In this document: positions 53,890-63,907 of the stretch, one piece after another
How positions within the stretch are numbered: position 1 is the stretch's first letter
How the letters are laid out: every line of letters starts with the position of its first letter
Assembly (NCBI RefSeq): GCF_023156235.1
Contig: NZ_JAKZAI010000003.1
Span: 310,001 to 374,000 of the forward strand
DNA length: 64,000 bases
Source: Marinobacter goseongensis
GTDB lineage: Bacteria; Pseudomonadota; Gammaproteobacteria; Pseudomonadales; Oleiphilaceae
Direction: 5' to 3'
Made by a program: the position numbers and the translations under genes
The notes under the pieces: model-generated
Database searches by the model: none
Told to the model about the DNA's origin: nothing
What the model saw: only the letters and a program-made list of their open reading frames with translations

Positions 53890-56649
53890 CTAGGCTGTGC
53901 GCAGCATCTCCCTCACGACGTAATGGAGAATGCCACCGTGCCGGTAATAAACAGCCTCGTTGGCGGTATCGATCCTTGATTTCAGGTCACAAGTCTGGGT
54001 GCTGCCGTCCTTGTATTTCACCGTCATTTTCAGGGTCTGTCCCGGCTGAATGTCACCGGACAGGCCCTCGATGCTGATGGTTTCCTCGCCGGTCAGCTTC
54101 AGGCTCTTGCGATCCGTGCCCTCCGGGAACTGCAGCGGCATCACCCCCATACCAATCAGGTTGGAGCGGTGAATGCGCTCATAGGACTCTGCCACCACGG
54201 CATTCACGCCCAGCAGGCGGGTGCCCTTGGCGGCCCAGTCCCGGCTTGAGCCAGTGCCGTATTCCTTGCCGGCAATCACCACCAGGGGCGTACCCTGGGC
54301 CTGATACTTCATGGCGGCATCGTAGATGGCCATCTGTTCACCGGTGGGCACGAAGCGGGTGTATCCGCCCTCCACACCATCAAGCATCTCATTGCGGATG
54401 CGTACGTTGGCAAAAGTGCCACGCATCATCACCTCGTGGTTGCCGCGGCGGGAACCGTAGGAGTTGAAATCCTTCGGCTCGACCCCGTGGTCCTGCAGAT
54501 ACTTTCCGGCCGGGGTGTCCGGTTTGAACGAGCCGGCCGGGGAAATATGGTCGGTGGTCACCGAGTCCCCCAACAATGCAAGGATGTTAGCGTCGCGGAT
54601 GTCGTCAATGGCCTCCGGCTCCTCCCCCATGCCCTCGAAAAAGGGCGGGTGCTGGATGTAGGTGGACTTGTCTGACCACTCATACACCTTGCTCTCCGGG
54701 ACCTTGATCGACTGCCAGGTGGCATCGCCGTCGAACACCGCCGCGTACTCGGTGCGGAACATGTCGGTCTTCACCTTTTCCACCGCCTCGGCAATTTCCT
54801 GCTGACTCGGCCAGAGATCTTTCAGATACACCGGATTACCGTCCTGATCGGCACCCAGCGGATCTTTGAAGAGGTCCAGGCGCACGTTACCGGCCAGGGC
54901 ATAAGCCACCACCAGCGGCGGCGACGCCAGCCAGTTGGTCTTCACCAGCGGATGCACGCGGCCTTCGAAATTGCGGTTACCGGACAGCACCGAGGCCACG
55001 GTCAGGTTACCGTCGGCAATGGCCTTCTCCACCGCGTCCGGCAGCGGGCCGGAATTACCGATACAGGTAGTGCAGCCGTAGCCCACGAGGTTGAAACCCA
55101 GCTTGTTAAGATCGTCCTGGAAGCCCCCCACGCGCAGATAATCTGTCACCACCTTGGAGCCCGGCGCCAGCGAGGTTTTCACCCAGGGCTTGGTCTGCAG
55201 GCCTTTGGCGACGGCTTTCTGGGCAATCAGGCCCGCGGCCATCATCACACTGGGGTTCGAGGTATTGGTGCAGGACGTGATGGCCGCAATCACCACCGCA
55301 CCCGGGTCCAGCCGGGTTTTTGCACCGTTCATTTCCATCGGCTGGCTGGCGGCGTGGTGGTAACTGTCATCCACACCCACGGCAGTCTGGCCGCCCTCGG
55401 ACTCGAGTTTGCCCTCACGGCTTTCAGCCGGGCCCTCGGCCGTTTCCATCAGCAGCTCGAACGAGGCTTTCATGTTTTTCAGGGCAACCCGGTCTTGGGG
55501 CCGCTTGGGCCCCGCCAGACTGGCCTCCACGTCACCCATGTCGAGGGTCAGACGGTCGGTGTACACCGGCTCATGGCCCGGCTCGCGCCAGAGCCCCTGG
55601 GCCTTGGCGTAGGCTTCAACCAGTTCGAGCTGAGTATCTTCGCGACCGGTCAGTTTCATGTACTTGATGGTCTGCTCGTCCACCGGGAAAAAGCCACAGG
55701 TGGCGCCGTATTCCGGTGCCATGTTGGCGATGGTGGCACGGTCAGCCACCGGCATGTCCTTCAGGCCATCGCCGTAGAACTCCACGAACTTACCGACAAC
55801 GCCTTTCTTGCGCAGCATCTCGGTGACGGTCAGCACCAGATCCGTGGCGGTAATGCCCTCACGGAGCTTGCCGGTGATTTTGAAACCCACCACTTCCGGA
55901 ATCAACATCGACACCGGCTGACCCAGCATGGCCGCTTCGGCCTCGATGCCGCCCACGCCCCAGCCCAGAATGCCGAGGCCGTTGATCATGGTGGTGTGGG
56001 AGTCAGTGCCCACCAGGGTGTCCGGGTAGGCGATGGTCTTGTCGCCCTGGTCTTTCTGCCACACCGTTTTGCCCAGATACTCCAGATTGACCTGATGGCA
56101 GATGCCGGTGCCCGGCGGCACCACACGGAAATTGTCGAAGGCCTGCTGGCCCCAGCGCAGAAACTCGTAGCGCTCCTGATTGCGCTCCATCTCAATGGCC
56201 ACGTTGTCCTTGAATGCCGAGGCGTCACCGAAGTGGTCCACCATCACCGAATGGTCAATCACCAGATCCACCGGCGACAGCGGATTGATCATTGCCGGAT
56301 CCTTGCCTGCGGCTTTCACCGCCTCGCGCATGGCGGCGAGATCTACCACGCCGGGCACCCCGGTGAAATCCTGCATCAGCACGCGCGCCGGCCGGAACTG
56401 GATTTCGGTGTCGGACTTCCGGTCCTTCAGCCACTGCACCATGGCGTCCATATGGCTGCGTTCAACGGTGACATCGTCTTCGTTACGCAGCAGGTTTTCC
56501 ATCAGGACTTTCAGGGAAAACGGCAGGCGATCCAGATCGCCGAGGGTCTCCGCCGCCCTCGGCAGGCTGTAGTAGTGAAAGGTCTTGCCGCCCGCTTCGA
56601 GGCTGGACAGGGTATTGAGGCTGTCATTACTGAGACGTTCGCTGGACAT
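53890..56649 (-). CDS. acnA: aconitate hydratase A
   Basis: Citrate-isocitrate isomerase of the TCA cycle, 919 residues, of AcnA/IRP type. The [4Fe-4S] ligands are in [11 protein letters not shown] and [14 protein letters not shown]. The N-terminal [33 protein letters not shown] and [23 protein letters not shown], and the C-terminal swivel domain [21 protein letters not shown], are typical. AAGGGGG precedes the ATG. AcnA enzymes are the stress- and iron-linked form and can bind RNA when the cluster is lost. It is convergent with the third kinase. Confidence 0.96.
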   Translation of the reverse strand: MSSERLSNDSLNTLSSLEAGGKTFHYYSLPRAAETLGDLDRLPFSLKVLMENLLRNEDDVTVERSHMDAMVQWLKDRKSDTEIQFRPARVLMQDFTGVPGVVDLAAMREAVKAAGKDPAMINPLSPVDLVIDHSVMVDHFGDASAFKDNVAIEMERNQERYEFLRWGQQAFDNFRVVPPGTGICHQVNLEYLGKTVWQKDQGDKTIAYPDTLVGTDSHTTMINGLGILGWGVGGIEAEAAMLGQPVSMLIPEVVGFKITGKLREGITATDLVLTVTEMLRKKGVVGKFVEFYGDGLKDMPVADRATIANMAPEYGATCGFFPVDEQTIKYMKLTGREDTQLELVEAYAKAQGLWREPGHEPVYTDRLTLDMGDVEASLAGPKRPQDRVALKNMKASFELLMETAEGPAESREGKLESEGGQTAVGVDDSYHHAASQPMEMNGAKTRLDPGAVVIAAITSCTNTSNPSVMMAAGLIAQKAVAKGLQTKPWVKTSLAPGSKVVTDYLRVGGFQDDLNKLGFNLVGYGCTTCIGNSGPLPDAVEKAIADGNLTVASVLSGNRNFEGRVHPLVKTNWLASPPLVVAYALAGNVRLDLFKDPLGADQDGNPVYLKDLWPSQQEIAEAVEKVKTDMFRTEYAAVFDGDATWQSIKVPESKVYEWSDKSTYIQHPPFFEGMGEEPEAIDDIRDANILALLGDSVTTDHISPAGSFKPDTPAGKYLQDHGVEPKDFNSYGSRRGNHEVMMRGTFANVRIRNEMLDGVEGGYTRFVPTGEQMAIYDAAMKYQAQGTPLVVIAGKEYGTGSSRDWAAKGTRLLGVNAVVAESYERIHRSNLIGMGVMPLQFPEGTDRKSLKLTGEETISIEGLSGDIQPGQTLKMTVKYKDGSTQTCDLKSRIDTANEAVYYRHGGILHYVVREMLRTA

Positions 56650-56788
56650 GGGGTGCCCCCTTTTGGCTGATACATGATGGCCGGGTTGGGAAGTCTCCTA
56701 TAACTATTGCAGCGAATGCGCAGACTTCAACCAAACCACCATGAATGTTCGGGATCACTGCGGTGAATAGCGCCCCGTGAGGCTTGGT

Positions 56789-58621
56789 TCAGAGCTGCTG
56801 ACGGTCGCCGTAAAGCTGGGCATAGAGCCCGTCCCGGGCGATCAGTTCATCGTGGTGGCCCTCCTCGATGATGCGCCCGTCCTCGAACACGCAGGCGCGG
56901 TCGGCTTTTTTGACGGCACTCAGTCGATGGGCAATGATCAGGGTAGTACGCTGGCTCAGGAATTCATCCAGCGCATCGTGAAGCCGGTGCTCGGTGTCGG
57001 AATCCAGCGCCGAGGTGGCTTCGTCGAGAATTACAATGGATGGCTCGGTCAACACCATGCGGGCGATGGCCAGCCGCTGACGCTGCCCGCCGGAGAGCCG
57101 CACGCCCTGGCGGCCAATCATGGTGTCCAGCTGGCGTGGCATCGCGGCGATGGTGTCGTCCAGCTGGGCAATTTTCAAAGCCCGCCAGAGGGCGTCGTCA
57201 GGCTTGTCACGCCCAAGGGTGAGATTCTGCCGCACGGTGTCATTGAACAGCGCCGGATGTTGCAGCACCGTGGCCACGTGCTCCCGCAGACACGGCAAAC
57301 CGATGCGCTGCACAGGCACATCGTTGATCAACACCTCACCCTGCTGGGCGGTGTACATGCCCAGAATCAGCTGCACCAGCGTGGACTTGCCCCCACCACT
57401 GGCGCCGACAACGGCCACTTTCTCGCCGGGGGCCAGGTGCAGGTTGATGCCCTTCAGCACCGGCTCGTCGTCGTAACGGAAGTGCAGATTCCTGAGGGTC
57501 AGGCTGACGGTGTGGCGGCCACGGAACGGGTTCTCCAGCGCCGGATAGCGGGGTTCCTCTTCCAGCTCCAGTAACCGGTTGATCCGGGCCAGGGCGGCAT
57601 TGGCCGCAAACCAGGCGTACTGCATGTTCAGCATTTCCTGCACCGGCGTCAGCATGAACCACAGATACCCGAAAATCGCGAACATCATGCCGATGCTGAG
57701 ATCACTGAACAGCACGGTCACCATGGCTGCCCCGCGGAACGCGTCGACACCGAACTGGAACAGCGCAAAACTGGCGCGGGTAGCGGCGTCACTGCGCCAT
57801 TCAAACTGGATGGCGTGATCGCGCACGCTGCGGGCGCGCCCGATCAGTTGTCGCAGGTAATGCTGCTCGCGGTTGGCGGCCCGCAACTGATGAATGGCGT
57901 CCAGGGTTTCGGTCAGGTCGCCCTGGAAGTCCTCGTAGGCACTGTTCTCCCGGCGCTTCAGCTCCTTCACCCGTTTACCAATCAGAATGGTGGCAAAGAT
58001 CACCAGCGGGTTGAGCAACAGAATCAGCAGCGCCAGTTGCCAGTGCACCCACAGCAATACCGCGGCAGTGCCGGTGACCGTCAGGCTGGCCACCAGAAAA
58101 CGGCTGATGGTGCTGCCAAGAAACTGATCAATGGTATCGAGGTCGGTAATGAAGTGGCTGCTGATGGCGCCGGAACCGCGGGTTTCGTATTCCGACATGG
58201 CCACCCGCTGCAACCGGCCCAGCAGACGGGATCGGATGCGGAACACCACATCCTTGGAGATCTTGGAAAACTCCCGCGACTGCAGCACGTTGAACGCCAG
58301 CGCGCAGACCCGGAGCGCGAAGGCCGCCAGCACCATCAGGGCAATGTAGACCATCGGCTGCTGCCAGCCTGTCGGCAACAGGGTGTTCATGAACGGCAAC
58401 ACCGGGCCACTCTCCTCCAGCAGAACCTCATCCACCAGCACCGGCAACAACAGGGGCACCGGCACGCTCATCAGCGTTGCCATAATGGCCAGCATATTGG
58501 CGCGCACCAGTCTTGGCTTGTGCTTCAACGCCAGCGCCAGAATATCCCGCCAATGGTAGTGCGATGGATGGCTGGCCGGCGGTGTTTCGCGGGTCTCAGG
58601 GGATTCTTGGTGTGGTGCCAA
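56789..58621 (-). CDS. ABC transporter, fused permease/ATPase exporter (MsbA-like)
   Basis: Half-transporter of 610 residues. Residues about 40-330 form a six-helix type IV exporter domain. The ATPase has Walker A VGASGGGKST, Q-loop VLQHPALFND, signature LSGGQRQRLAIAR, Walker B IVILDEATSALDS and H-loop IIAHRLSAV. Such proteins work as homodimers to export lipids or drugs; the substrate is unknown. The N-terminal 20 residues are polar (Glu, Pro). It starts at TTG 58621 after GGGAGG, four bases away; no ATG fits better. It is divergent from the zinc-finger gene. Confidence 0.88.
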   Translation of the reverse strand: MAPHQESPETRETPPASHPSHYHWRDILALALKHKPRLVRANMLAIMATLMSVPVPLLLPVLVDEVLLEESGPVLPFMNTLLPTGWQQPMVYIALMVLAAFALRVCALAFNVLQSREFSKISKDVVFRIRSRLLGRLQRVAMSEYETRGSGAISSHFITDLDTIDQFLGSTISRFLVASLTVTGTAAVLLWVHWQLALLILLLNPLVIFATILIGKRVKELKRRENSAYEDFQGDLTETLDAIHQLRAANREQHYLRQLIGRARSVRDHAIQFEWRSDAATRASFALFQFGVDAFRGAAMVTVLFSDLSIGMMFAIFGYLWFMLTPVQEMLNMQYAWFAANAALARINRLLELEEEPRYPALENPFRGRHTVSLTLRNLHFRYDDEPVLKGINLHLAPGEKVAVVGASGGGKSTLVQLILGMYTAQQGEVLINDVPVQRIGLPCLREHVATVLQHPALFNDTVRQNLTLGRDKPDDALWRALKIAQLDDTIAAMPRQLDTMIGRQGVRLSGGQRQRLAIARMVLTEPSIVILDEATSALDSDTEHRLHDALDEFLSQRTTLIIAHRLSAVKKADRACVFEDGRIIEEGHHDELIARDGLYAQLYGDRQQL

Positions 58622-58759
58622 GTGGCCTCCCGGTTTGTGGATCTGATCTCTCCCTTACGTTGCAGGGCGCACAATAGTCTACCCGTCACATTGTGGCGGG
58701 GGCACGGCTTCTGTCATTATTGACGCCCTATTCTCTGACGGACCAGAACCAGGCTCACT

Positions 58760-60214
58760 GTGAAACACGATTGTCATTACCACCCGGGCGATGCCGCCAA
58801 ATGGCACTGTGGCGAATGCCAGATACACTACTGCAGCCGCTGCATGCCAGACGCCGACAGCCGCAAGCGCCACGCCCTGTGCCCCCGGTGCAGCCGTGCC
58901 ATGCGCTACCTCGGCGCAGCCACCGAAGTGGTCCCGTTCTGGAACCGGCTGGGGGCCTTTTTCCGCTACCCGTTCCACACTGACCCGCTGATTGTCATCG
59001 CCATCTGCACACTGGTGCCGTTGCTGGTCAAAGCCAACATCGTGGGCATCATTATCACCCTGTTGCTGGCGCTTGCCCTGCTGAAATATACCTACGATGT
59101 CATCCGCCATACTGCCGAGGGCCATATGAAACCGCCGCCGGTCTCGGTCGCGTTCAGCGGCAGCGGCTTCGATATCGTGATCCTGCAGTTGCTGGTCTTC
59201 GTGCTGATGGGCGGCCTGGTGGGCGCCGCCGCCATGATCGGCGGGCAGCTGCTGATGATGCTGGCCCTGGCCTTCGTGATTCTCGCCCTGCCGGCCAGCA
59301 TCATGGTGCTGGCGATGGAGCGCTCGGTGGTCGCGGCGGTCAATCCGATGAATCTGGCGGTGCTGATTTCCCGCATTGGCAGCCCCTATTTCCTGCTCTA
59401 TGGCTACCTGATCCTGCTGACCCTGGCTTCCGGTGCGGCACAGGACTTCGCGGTCAACCATTTCCCGCTGTGGTTTTCCCAACCGCTGGCAGGCTTTCTG
59501 AACAGTACCTTCACGCTGATTCTGTTCCATATGCTCGGCTACCTGCTGTTCCAGTACCAGGAGGAGCTTGGCTTCGCCAGCGACCTTCAGGACGGTGAGC
59601 AGCCCGGCGAGGTTCAGCACCGTGACCGCAGCGCCCGCTTTGATGCCGACATCGACATGAACCTCAAGGACGGCAACTACGACCGCGTCCAGTCGATGCT
59701 CAAGGAAGCGCTGAAAAAAGACCCGCAGAATCCCCAGCGCATCGGTCAGCTGTTCCGGCTGCTGCAGACCCGCAACGACACCGCCGATCTGTACCGCTAC
59801 CACCCCCGCCTGCTGGGCTGGCTGGCAACGGGCAACAACGGCGACGACATGGCCACCCTGCTGGCAACCCTCGAAACCGTGGAACCGGGGTTCCGCCTCG
59901 ACGACCCGGAGCTGGCGGTTCGCTGTGCTCGCACGCTGTATCCGCGCGGTCACTTCAAGGCCGTGCTGAAACTGCTGCAGGACTTCCACAAGCGTTTTCC
60001 GGACAGCCATGAGCTGGCACCGGCCTATCTGCTGGTAGCGCAATCTCTGGCCAACGGACTGAATCAATGGGAAAAAGCGACGGCGTTTCTCAACTTCATC
60101 CAGAAGCGCTGCGGCAACCACCCACTGCACAGCCAGATCGCCACCTACCTCAGCCAGGCGGAAAACCGCGAGCCCCTGAAAGGACCGAAAGCGTCGTTTG
60201 TCTTTGAGGAATAA
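58760..60214 (+). CDS. zinc-finger (B-box-like) membrane protein with TPR-like C-terminus
   Basis: About 484 residues, starting at GTG 58760. The first 45 residues are rich in metal ligands (C5, H8, C17, C20, C25, C28, H38, C41, C44), fitting a B-box-like treble-clef plus a zinc ribbon. Residues about 75-280 have four to six hydrophobic segments. The C-terminal part (about 295-484) is soluble and helical with TPR-like repeats (DGNYDRVQSMLKEALKKDPQNPQ and GHFKAVLKLLQDFHKRFPDSHELAPAYL). The function is unknown. It is convergent with a rhomboid-TPR gene 36 bases away. Confidence 0.72.
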   Translation: MKHDCHYHPGDAAKWHCGECQIHYCSRCMPDADSRKRHALCPRCSRAMRYLGAATEVVPFWNRLGAFFRYPFHTDPLIVIAICTLVPLLVKANIVGIIITLLLALALLKYTYDVIRHTAEGHMKPPPVSVAFSGSGFDIVILQLLVFVLMGGLVGAAAMIGGQLLMMLALAFVILALPASIMVLAMERSVVAAVNPMNLAVLISRIGSPYFLLYGYLILLTLASGAAQDFAVNHFPLWFSQPLAGFLNSTFTLILFHMLGYLLFQYQEELGFASDLQDGEQPGEVQHRDRSARFDADIDMNLKDGNYDRVQSMLKEALKKDPQNPQRIGQLFRLLQTRNDTADLYRYHPRLLGWLATGNNGDDMATLLATLETVEPGFRLDDPELAVRCARTLYPRGHFKAVLKLLQDFHKRFPDSHELAPAYLLVAQSLANGLNQWEKATAFLNFIQKRCGNHPLHSQIATYLSQAENREPLKGPKASFVFEE

Positions 60215-60250
60215 GCAGGCTCGTTCATCAGGCAGATATTCCTTTCAACC

Positions 60251-61699
60251 TCAGGTGGCCTGCAGAAGCTGTTTGTAATGACGGGCCTTCGGTGTCATCT
60301 GGCGCTTATCGAATTCTTCCGCCAGCAGCCGACAGGCTTCGGTGGTCAGCAGTTCATCACCGCAGCTTCGCAATCGCTCGAATGCCTTCTCGGCGGCTTT
60401 CAGATCGCCGTGGCGGAGGCTGGTGAAGAGCACGCGGTTGTGATCCTCCGCCGCCAGCGGGGCATGGCGTTCGCCTTTACCCAGATACTCCTGCCAGACT
60501 TCAATCAGGCGCTCCGGTTGTTTGCGGGTCAGGGTCTCATTCATCAGTTCACGAGTGCGTTGCCGATACTCGGGAAGATCCGGGCGCAGTTTGGCGAGCT
60601 GATACAGGTGTTCCAGCAGAACGGACCGTTCCGGATAACGCTGCCAGAGCGCCTCGAACTGACGGCGGGCAACATCGAACTCCATCCGGCCCAGGCTGCC
60701 CATGGCCTGTGAATAGCCGGTGGTGAAGCGTTCATCCTGCGCCTCCGGCTCCGGTTCGAAAAACGTCTCCCGCACCTGGAAAACGCTCTTGCCCAGCAGC
60801 CACACCAGACCGGCACCAGCCAGCAGACCGCCGGCGTGGGCCATGTAGGCAATGCCGGTGGCGCCGGCAAACCAGTAATCGTAGATTTCCTTGCCCAGCC
60901 ACACCGGTAGCAGCGCCAGGGCCGGCGCCCGGAAATAATTGAAGTACACCCCGACAAAGTAGAAAAACCGGATTTTCTGCAGGCCGTAGATGGCCACGTA
61001 CATACCCATCAATCCGGAAATGGAGCCGGAGGCGCCTACCAGGGGCACCGGGCTGCCCAGTGAAAACGCGGTAAACACCAACCCCGACAGAGCGCCGCAC
61101 ATCAGGTAGGCCAGCAGATATTTCCCCGGCCCTAACGCCTTTTCCACGGTAAAACCCAGCAGAAACAGGAACACCAGATTGCCGATGATGTGCCCCCAGC
61201 CACCGTGCAGGAACTGATAGCTGATCAGCGAATACAGCGACAGCTCCGACGGTACCAAGCCCAGCTGATTGGCACTCAGGCGGTCGATGTAGTCAGCCTG
61301 GATCAGCGCGCGCTGTTCGAGCCAGCGCTGGCGTTCCCGCGCTGCCCACAACAGATCCCGGTTGTCCTGCATGTACTGGTAGAACTCCGGATCCAGCAGC
61401 AGGCTCACCGCCACCCACACCGTCTCGCCCGACGCCCTCAGTTCCTGGAACTCCTGCAGTTCCAGAGACAGCTCGTCCTTGCCCTCAAAGCGGATCTGGC
61501 GCTGCAGGTAATCCTCGTAGACCGGCGCTTCCAGCTCGGTCAGACCGGAATCCAGGTATTGCTGAATGGCCCCTTCGAGGCGCCGGTTGTCACCGCCCTG
61601 ATAGAACAGAAAAACCAGCAGGCAGGTCAGGACGAGGCCCAGGGTGACCCAGGGCGGGCGGCGCCAGTTAACGGCGTTTTCAGCAGGAATAATCAGCAT
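60251..61699 (-). CDS. rhomboid-family intramembrane serine protease with TPR-like C-terminus
   Basis: 482 residues. After an N-terminal helix (about 17-33) comes an extended soluble loop of about 120 residues, then the rhomboid core with HGGWGHIIGNLVFLFLLG, the catalytic serine at about 224 in GASGSISG and His288 in AHAGG, so both catalytic residues are present. The C-terminal half (about 320-482) is a helical TPR-like region. It cleaves membrane proteins within the bilayer; the substrate is unknown. It is convergent with the zinc-finger membrane protein, which has a similar C-terminal region. Confidence 0.88.
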   Translation of the reverse strand: MLIIPAENAVNWRRPPWVTLGLVLTCLLVFLFYQGGDNRRLEGAIQQYLDSGLTELEAPVYEDYLQRQIRFEGKDELSLELQEFQELRASGETVWVAVSLLLDPEFYQYMQDNRDLLWAARERQRWLEQRALIQADYIDRLSANQLGLVPSELSLYSLISYQFLHGGWGHIIGNLVFLFLLGFTVEKALGPGKYLLAYLMCGALSGLVFTAFSLGSPVPLVGASGSISGLMGMYVAIYGLQKIRFFYFVGVYFNYFRAPALALLPVWLGKEIYDYWFAGATGIAYMAHAGGLLAGAGLVWLLGKSVFQVRETFFEPEPEAQDERFTTGYSQAMGSLGRMEFDVARRQFEALWQRYPERSVLLEHLYQLAKLRPDLPEYRQRTRELMNETLTRKQPERLIEVWQEYLGKGERHAPLAAEDHNRVLFTSLRHGDLKAAEKAFERLRSCGDELLTTEACRLLAEEFDKRQMTPKARHYKQLLQAT

Positions 61700-61890
61700 G
61701 GGCAGTCACAATTCATCATAATTCGTCCGTGAAAACGTGTTTTTTACCACAGTGAGGCCAGCTTTTCGCGCTCTAATGACAGACAAGGTGATTCCAGCAG
61801 CCGTTGTCATGGGACCTTCACACAAATGTCATTCAATCAGGACTGCCGGCAAGCGGAGAATCACCCGACATCGACCATTCGCCAATTGCC

Positions 61891-61927
61891 GTTGTTGCTG
61901 ACTACGCCAATAGTAGTCAGCAACAAC
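61891..61927. promoter_or_regulatory. perfect 15-bp inverted repeat ahead of the OmpA-domain gene
   Basis: GTTGTTGCTGACTAC (61891-61905) and GTAGTCAGCAACAAC (61913-61927) surround a seven-base loop, 34-70 bases before the ATG. No U-tract follows on either strand. It is either a leader hairpin or an operator. The rest of 61700-61960 has no gene that I can support. Confidence 0.6.
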
Positions 61928-61960
61928 AAGAAACCGGATACCGGAAACAAGGAAACTGAC

Positions 61961-62404
61961 ATGACCGTACTCGTACTGGACAACCCGGAAATGCTGGCCA
62001 GAGCCGCGATTGAAGCAGGCCTTCTAATGTCTGCGACGGCGGAAACCGGTGCCCGTAAACCGCACCGTATGCGTTTTCACTATGGTTTCAACAAGCACAC
62101 CCTGGACCCGCAGGACGAAGACATCCTGCGCCAGCATGCTGCCTACCTGCGGCAACAGCCGGGCGTGAAGGTGCACATTCACGGCCACACCGACAACTTC
62201 GGGTCGGAAGATTACAACCGGTTTCTTTCACGCCTCAGGGTCAATGCGGTGGCCCGGCTGCTGATGGAAGCGGGCGTGCGGGACGCACAGATTGTGACCA
62301 GCAGTTGGGGCAGCGACAAGCCGCTGGCACGCCCGGAAGACCGGGCGGCAAATCGCAGGCTGGAACTGGAATATGTCACTCAGGAAATGGCCCGGGCCCT
62401 TTAG
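61961..62404 (+). CDS. short OmpA-domain protein without signal peptide
   Basis: 147 residues, starting at ATG 61961 eight bases after AAGGA; the 45 upstream codons in frame lack coding character. Residues about 35-145 form an OmpA-like peptidoglycan-binding domain: HIHGHTDNFGSEDYNRFLSRLRVNAVARLLMEAGV and GSDKPLARPEDRAANRRLELEYV, with the conserved Asp and Arg that contact diaminopimelate. No signal or membrane segment is seen, which is odd for a periplasmic domain. Either the true start lies upstream and was missed, or it is secreted or works in the cytosol. Confidence 0.8.
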   Translation: MTVLVLDNPEMLARAAIEAGLLMSATAETGARKPHRMRFHYGFNKHTLDPQDEDILRQHAAYLRQQPGVKVHIHGHTDNFGSEDYNRFLSRLRVNAVARLLMEAGVRDAQIVTSSWGSDKPLARPEDRAANRRLELEYVTQEMARAL

Positions 62405-62416
62405 GCCCGCCCGGGT

Positions 62417-62818
62417 TTAACCGTAGACCTGGTAAACGTTGGCCAACAGCAGGATGGCGGCCACCAGAATCGCCAGCCAGGTCAGAACGATCCCCGCCAT
62501 GCGGGCCTTGTGAGGTCCGCCGCGACCATTGATCATGCCCCAGGCATGGAGAATACGCCCCACCACCAGCGCCATCCCGGTCCAGTACACCAGTCCCCCG
62601 GCAACCCCGTTCAGCTCGGCCAGCGCCAGCATGATCAGCCCCAGCGGGGCATACTCCACCAGATTGGCGTGGGCGCGAACGGCCGCCTCGAAATCCCGGT
62701 CGTCGGTTACGCCCATGCCTTTACCGTATTTGAGGCGGAAACGTACCACCTGGAAAGATAAAACCAACAGCAAAATGCCGATAACAGCGGCGAATACAGA
62801 AGTAACGGGTACGATCAT
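62417..62818 (-). CDS. MAPEG family membrane protein
   Basis: Four-helix inner-membrane protein of 133 residues. The MAPEG marks are FRLKYGKGMGVTDDRDFEAAVRAHANLVEYAPLGLIML (the E/R/N cluster of the glutathione site in helix 2) and GRILHAWGM. Eukaryotic relatives conjugate or peroxidise lipids with glutathione; the bacterial YecN-like group is not well characterised. It follows the GlsB-like gene by two bases on the same strand and is probably in its operon. Confidence 0.88.
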   Translation of the reverse strand: MIVPVTSVFAAVIGILLLVLSFQVVRFRLKYGKGMGVTDDRDFEAAVRAHANLVEYAPLGLIMLALAELNGVAGGLVYWTGMALVVGRILHAWGMINGRGGPHKARMAGIVLTWLAILVAAILLLANVYQVYG

Positions 62819-62820
62819 GA

Positions 62821-63063
62821 TCAGGCCTTCTTGATTGCACTAACGACGGCAAGCAGCAACACCGCACCCACCGTGGCGGTCACCAGCTCGCCAATGGCAC
62901 CTTGAGCGGCGAGGCCCAACAGGCGGAACACGAAGCCACCGAGGAAAGAGCCGACGATACCGATACCAATGTTGGCCAACACGCCGAAGCCCCGGCCTTT
63001 CATGATCAGGCCGGCCAACCAGCCAGCAACACCGCCAATGATCAAAAACAGAATCAGATTCAT
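62821..63063 (-). CDS. GlsB/YeaQ/YmgE family membrane protein
   Basis: 80-residue protein with three hydrophobic helices and the family pattern FLIIGGVAGWLAGLIMKGRGFGVLANIGIGIVGSFLGGFVF. Members are described as transglycosylase-associated, a name from an uncertain link to a murein enzyme; several are stress-induced. It is followed at once by the MAPEG gene. No stress-type promoter was identified in the 60 bases before it. Confidence 0.88.
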   Translation of the reverse strand: MNLILFLIIGGVAGWLAGLIMKGRGFGVLANIGIGIVGSFLGGFVFRLLGLAAQGAIGELVTATVGAVLLLAVVSAIKKA

Positions 63064-63123
63064 AACACGCCTCTCGCAGCATTTCGGACAAAGGGTTCGA
63101 ACCCCGAAAGACTGCCCTGTTTT

Positions 63124-63861
63124 CTATTCTGCTTCAAGCACATCCATCTTGGCCTGGGATCCGGGCAAGGCGGCGATAGCCGCCTCCATCTCGCGGCGGC
63201 AGCGCTCAATCAGCTGCGGGATGTCGTCGGTGGTGAGGCCGGCGGTTTCAACCGGTGGCAGGATACGGACCGATACCGGCTCACGTCGGCCAGTCCAGCC
63301 CAGGGCGCGGTCCTGATATTCACTGACACACACCATGGTGATGGGTGCGCCGGCGGCAATCGCGGTGTGGAACGCGCCTTTCTTGAATGTCTGCAGGCTG
63401 CGGCCACGGCTGCGGGTGCCTTCGGGAAAGATCCACAGGCTCTTGTGGTCGCGGGAAATGGCGTCACTGGTTGCCTGCATCACCGCGATGGCCTTGTGGG
63501 ATCGGGCGCGATCGAGGATAACATTGCCACCGAGCCAGAAAATCTGACCAAAAAACGGGATCCAGACCAGCGCCGATTTGCCCACGGTCACGGTTCGGGG
63601 TGGCAACAGATCCCCCATCACAAACAGATCGTCGTTATGCTGATGATTGGCGATCACCACCGTGGGGCGGTCTTGTGGCATGTTTTCCAGGCCACTCGCC
63701 GGGCGCTCCATGCCGAGCAGGAAACGCCCCACCTTGCCGACCGCATACCCGAACAACCGGTTGTTGTCGGGATTGAAGGGACGCGCCAGATACAGCAGAA
63801 ACGCAAAACAACAGATCACCGGCACACTCAGCCAGGCCAGGAATTTTCTCAGAACACCCAT
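63124..63861 (-). CDS. plsC: 1-acyl-sn-glycerol-3-phosphate acyltransferase (PlsC-type)
   Basis: Inner-membrane acyltransferase that adds the second acyl chain in phospholipid synthesis, 245 residues. An N-terminal helix (about 5-27) is followed by the H-x4-D catalytic motif in NHQHNDDLF, the GGNVILDR segment and FPEGTRSRGRSLQTFKKGAFHTA, the P-E-G-T acceptor-site block. ATG 63861 was preferred to an upstream TTG. The ribosome-binding site is weak. Many gammaproteobacteria have two or three PlsC paralogs, so this may not be the only one. Confidence 0.88.
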   Translation of the reverse strand: MGVLRKFLAWLSVPVICCFAFLLYLARPFNPDNNRLFGYAVGKVGRFLLGMERPASGLENMPQDRPTVVIANHQHNDDLFVMGDLLPPRTVTVGKSALVWIPFFGQIFWLGGNVILDRARSHKAIAVMQATSDAISRDHKSLWIFPEGTRSRGRSLQTFKKGAFHTAIAAGAPITMVCVSEYQDRALGWTGRREPVSVRILPPVETAGLTTDDIPQLIERCRREMEAAIAALPGSQAKMDVLEAE

Positions 63862-63907
63862 GCAACACAAACCCGTTCGTTAATTTGCGCACAAGTGTAA
63901 GCTAATT

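Noticed and set aside
54952..56670. 572-codon plus-strand frame
   Set aside because: Antisense shadow of acnA, with the same low-complexity His/Arg/Gln composition and no domain.
58679..60130. 483-codon minus-strand frame
   Set aside because: Antisense to the zinc-finger membrane protein gene; Gln/His-rich shadow.
61826..61960. N-terminal extension of the OmpA-domain gene
   Set aside because: It reads through the perfect inverted repeat, has no signal-peptide character and no ribosome-binding site, whereas ATG 61961 has AAGGA nearby.
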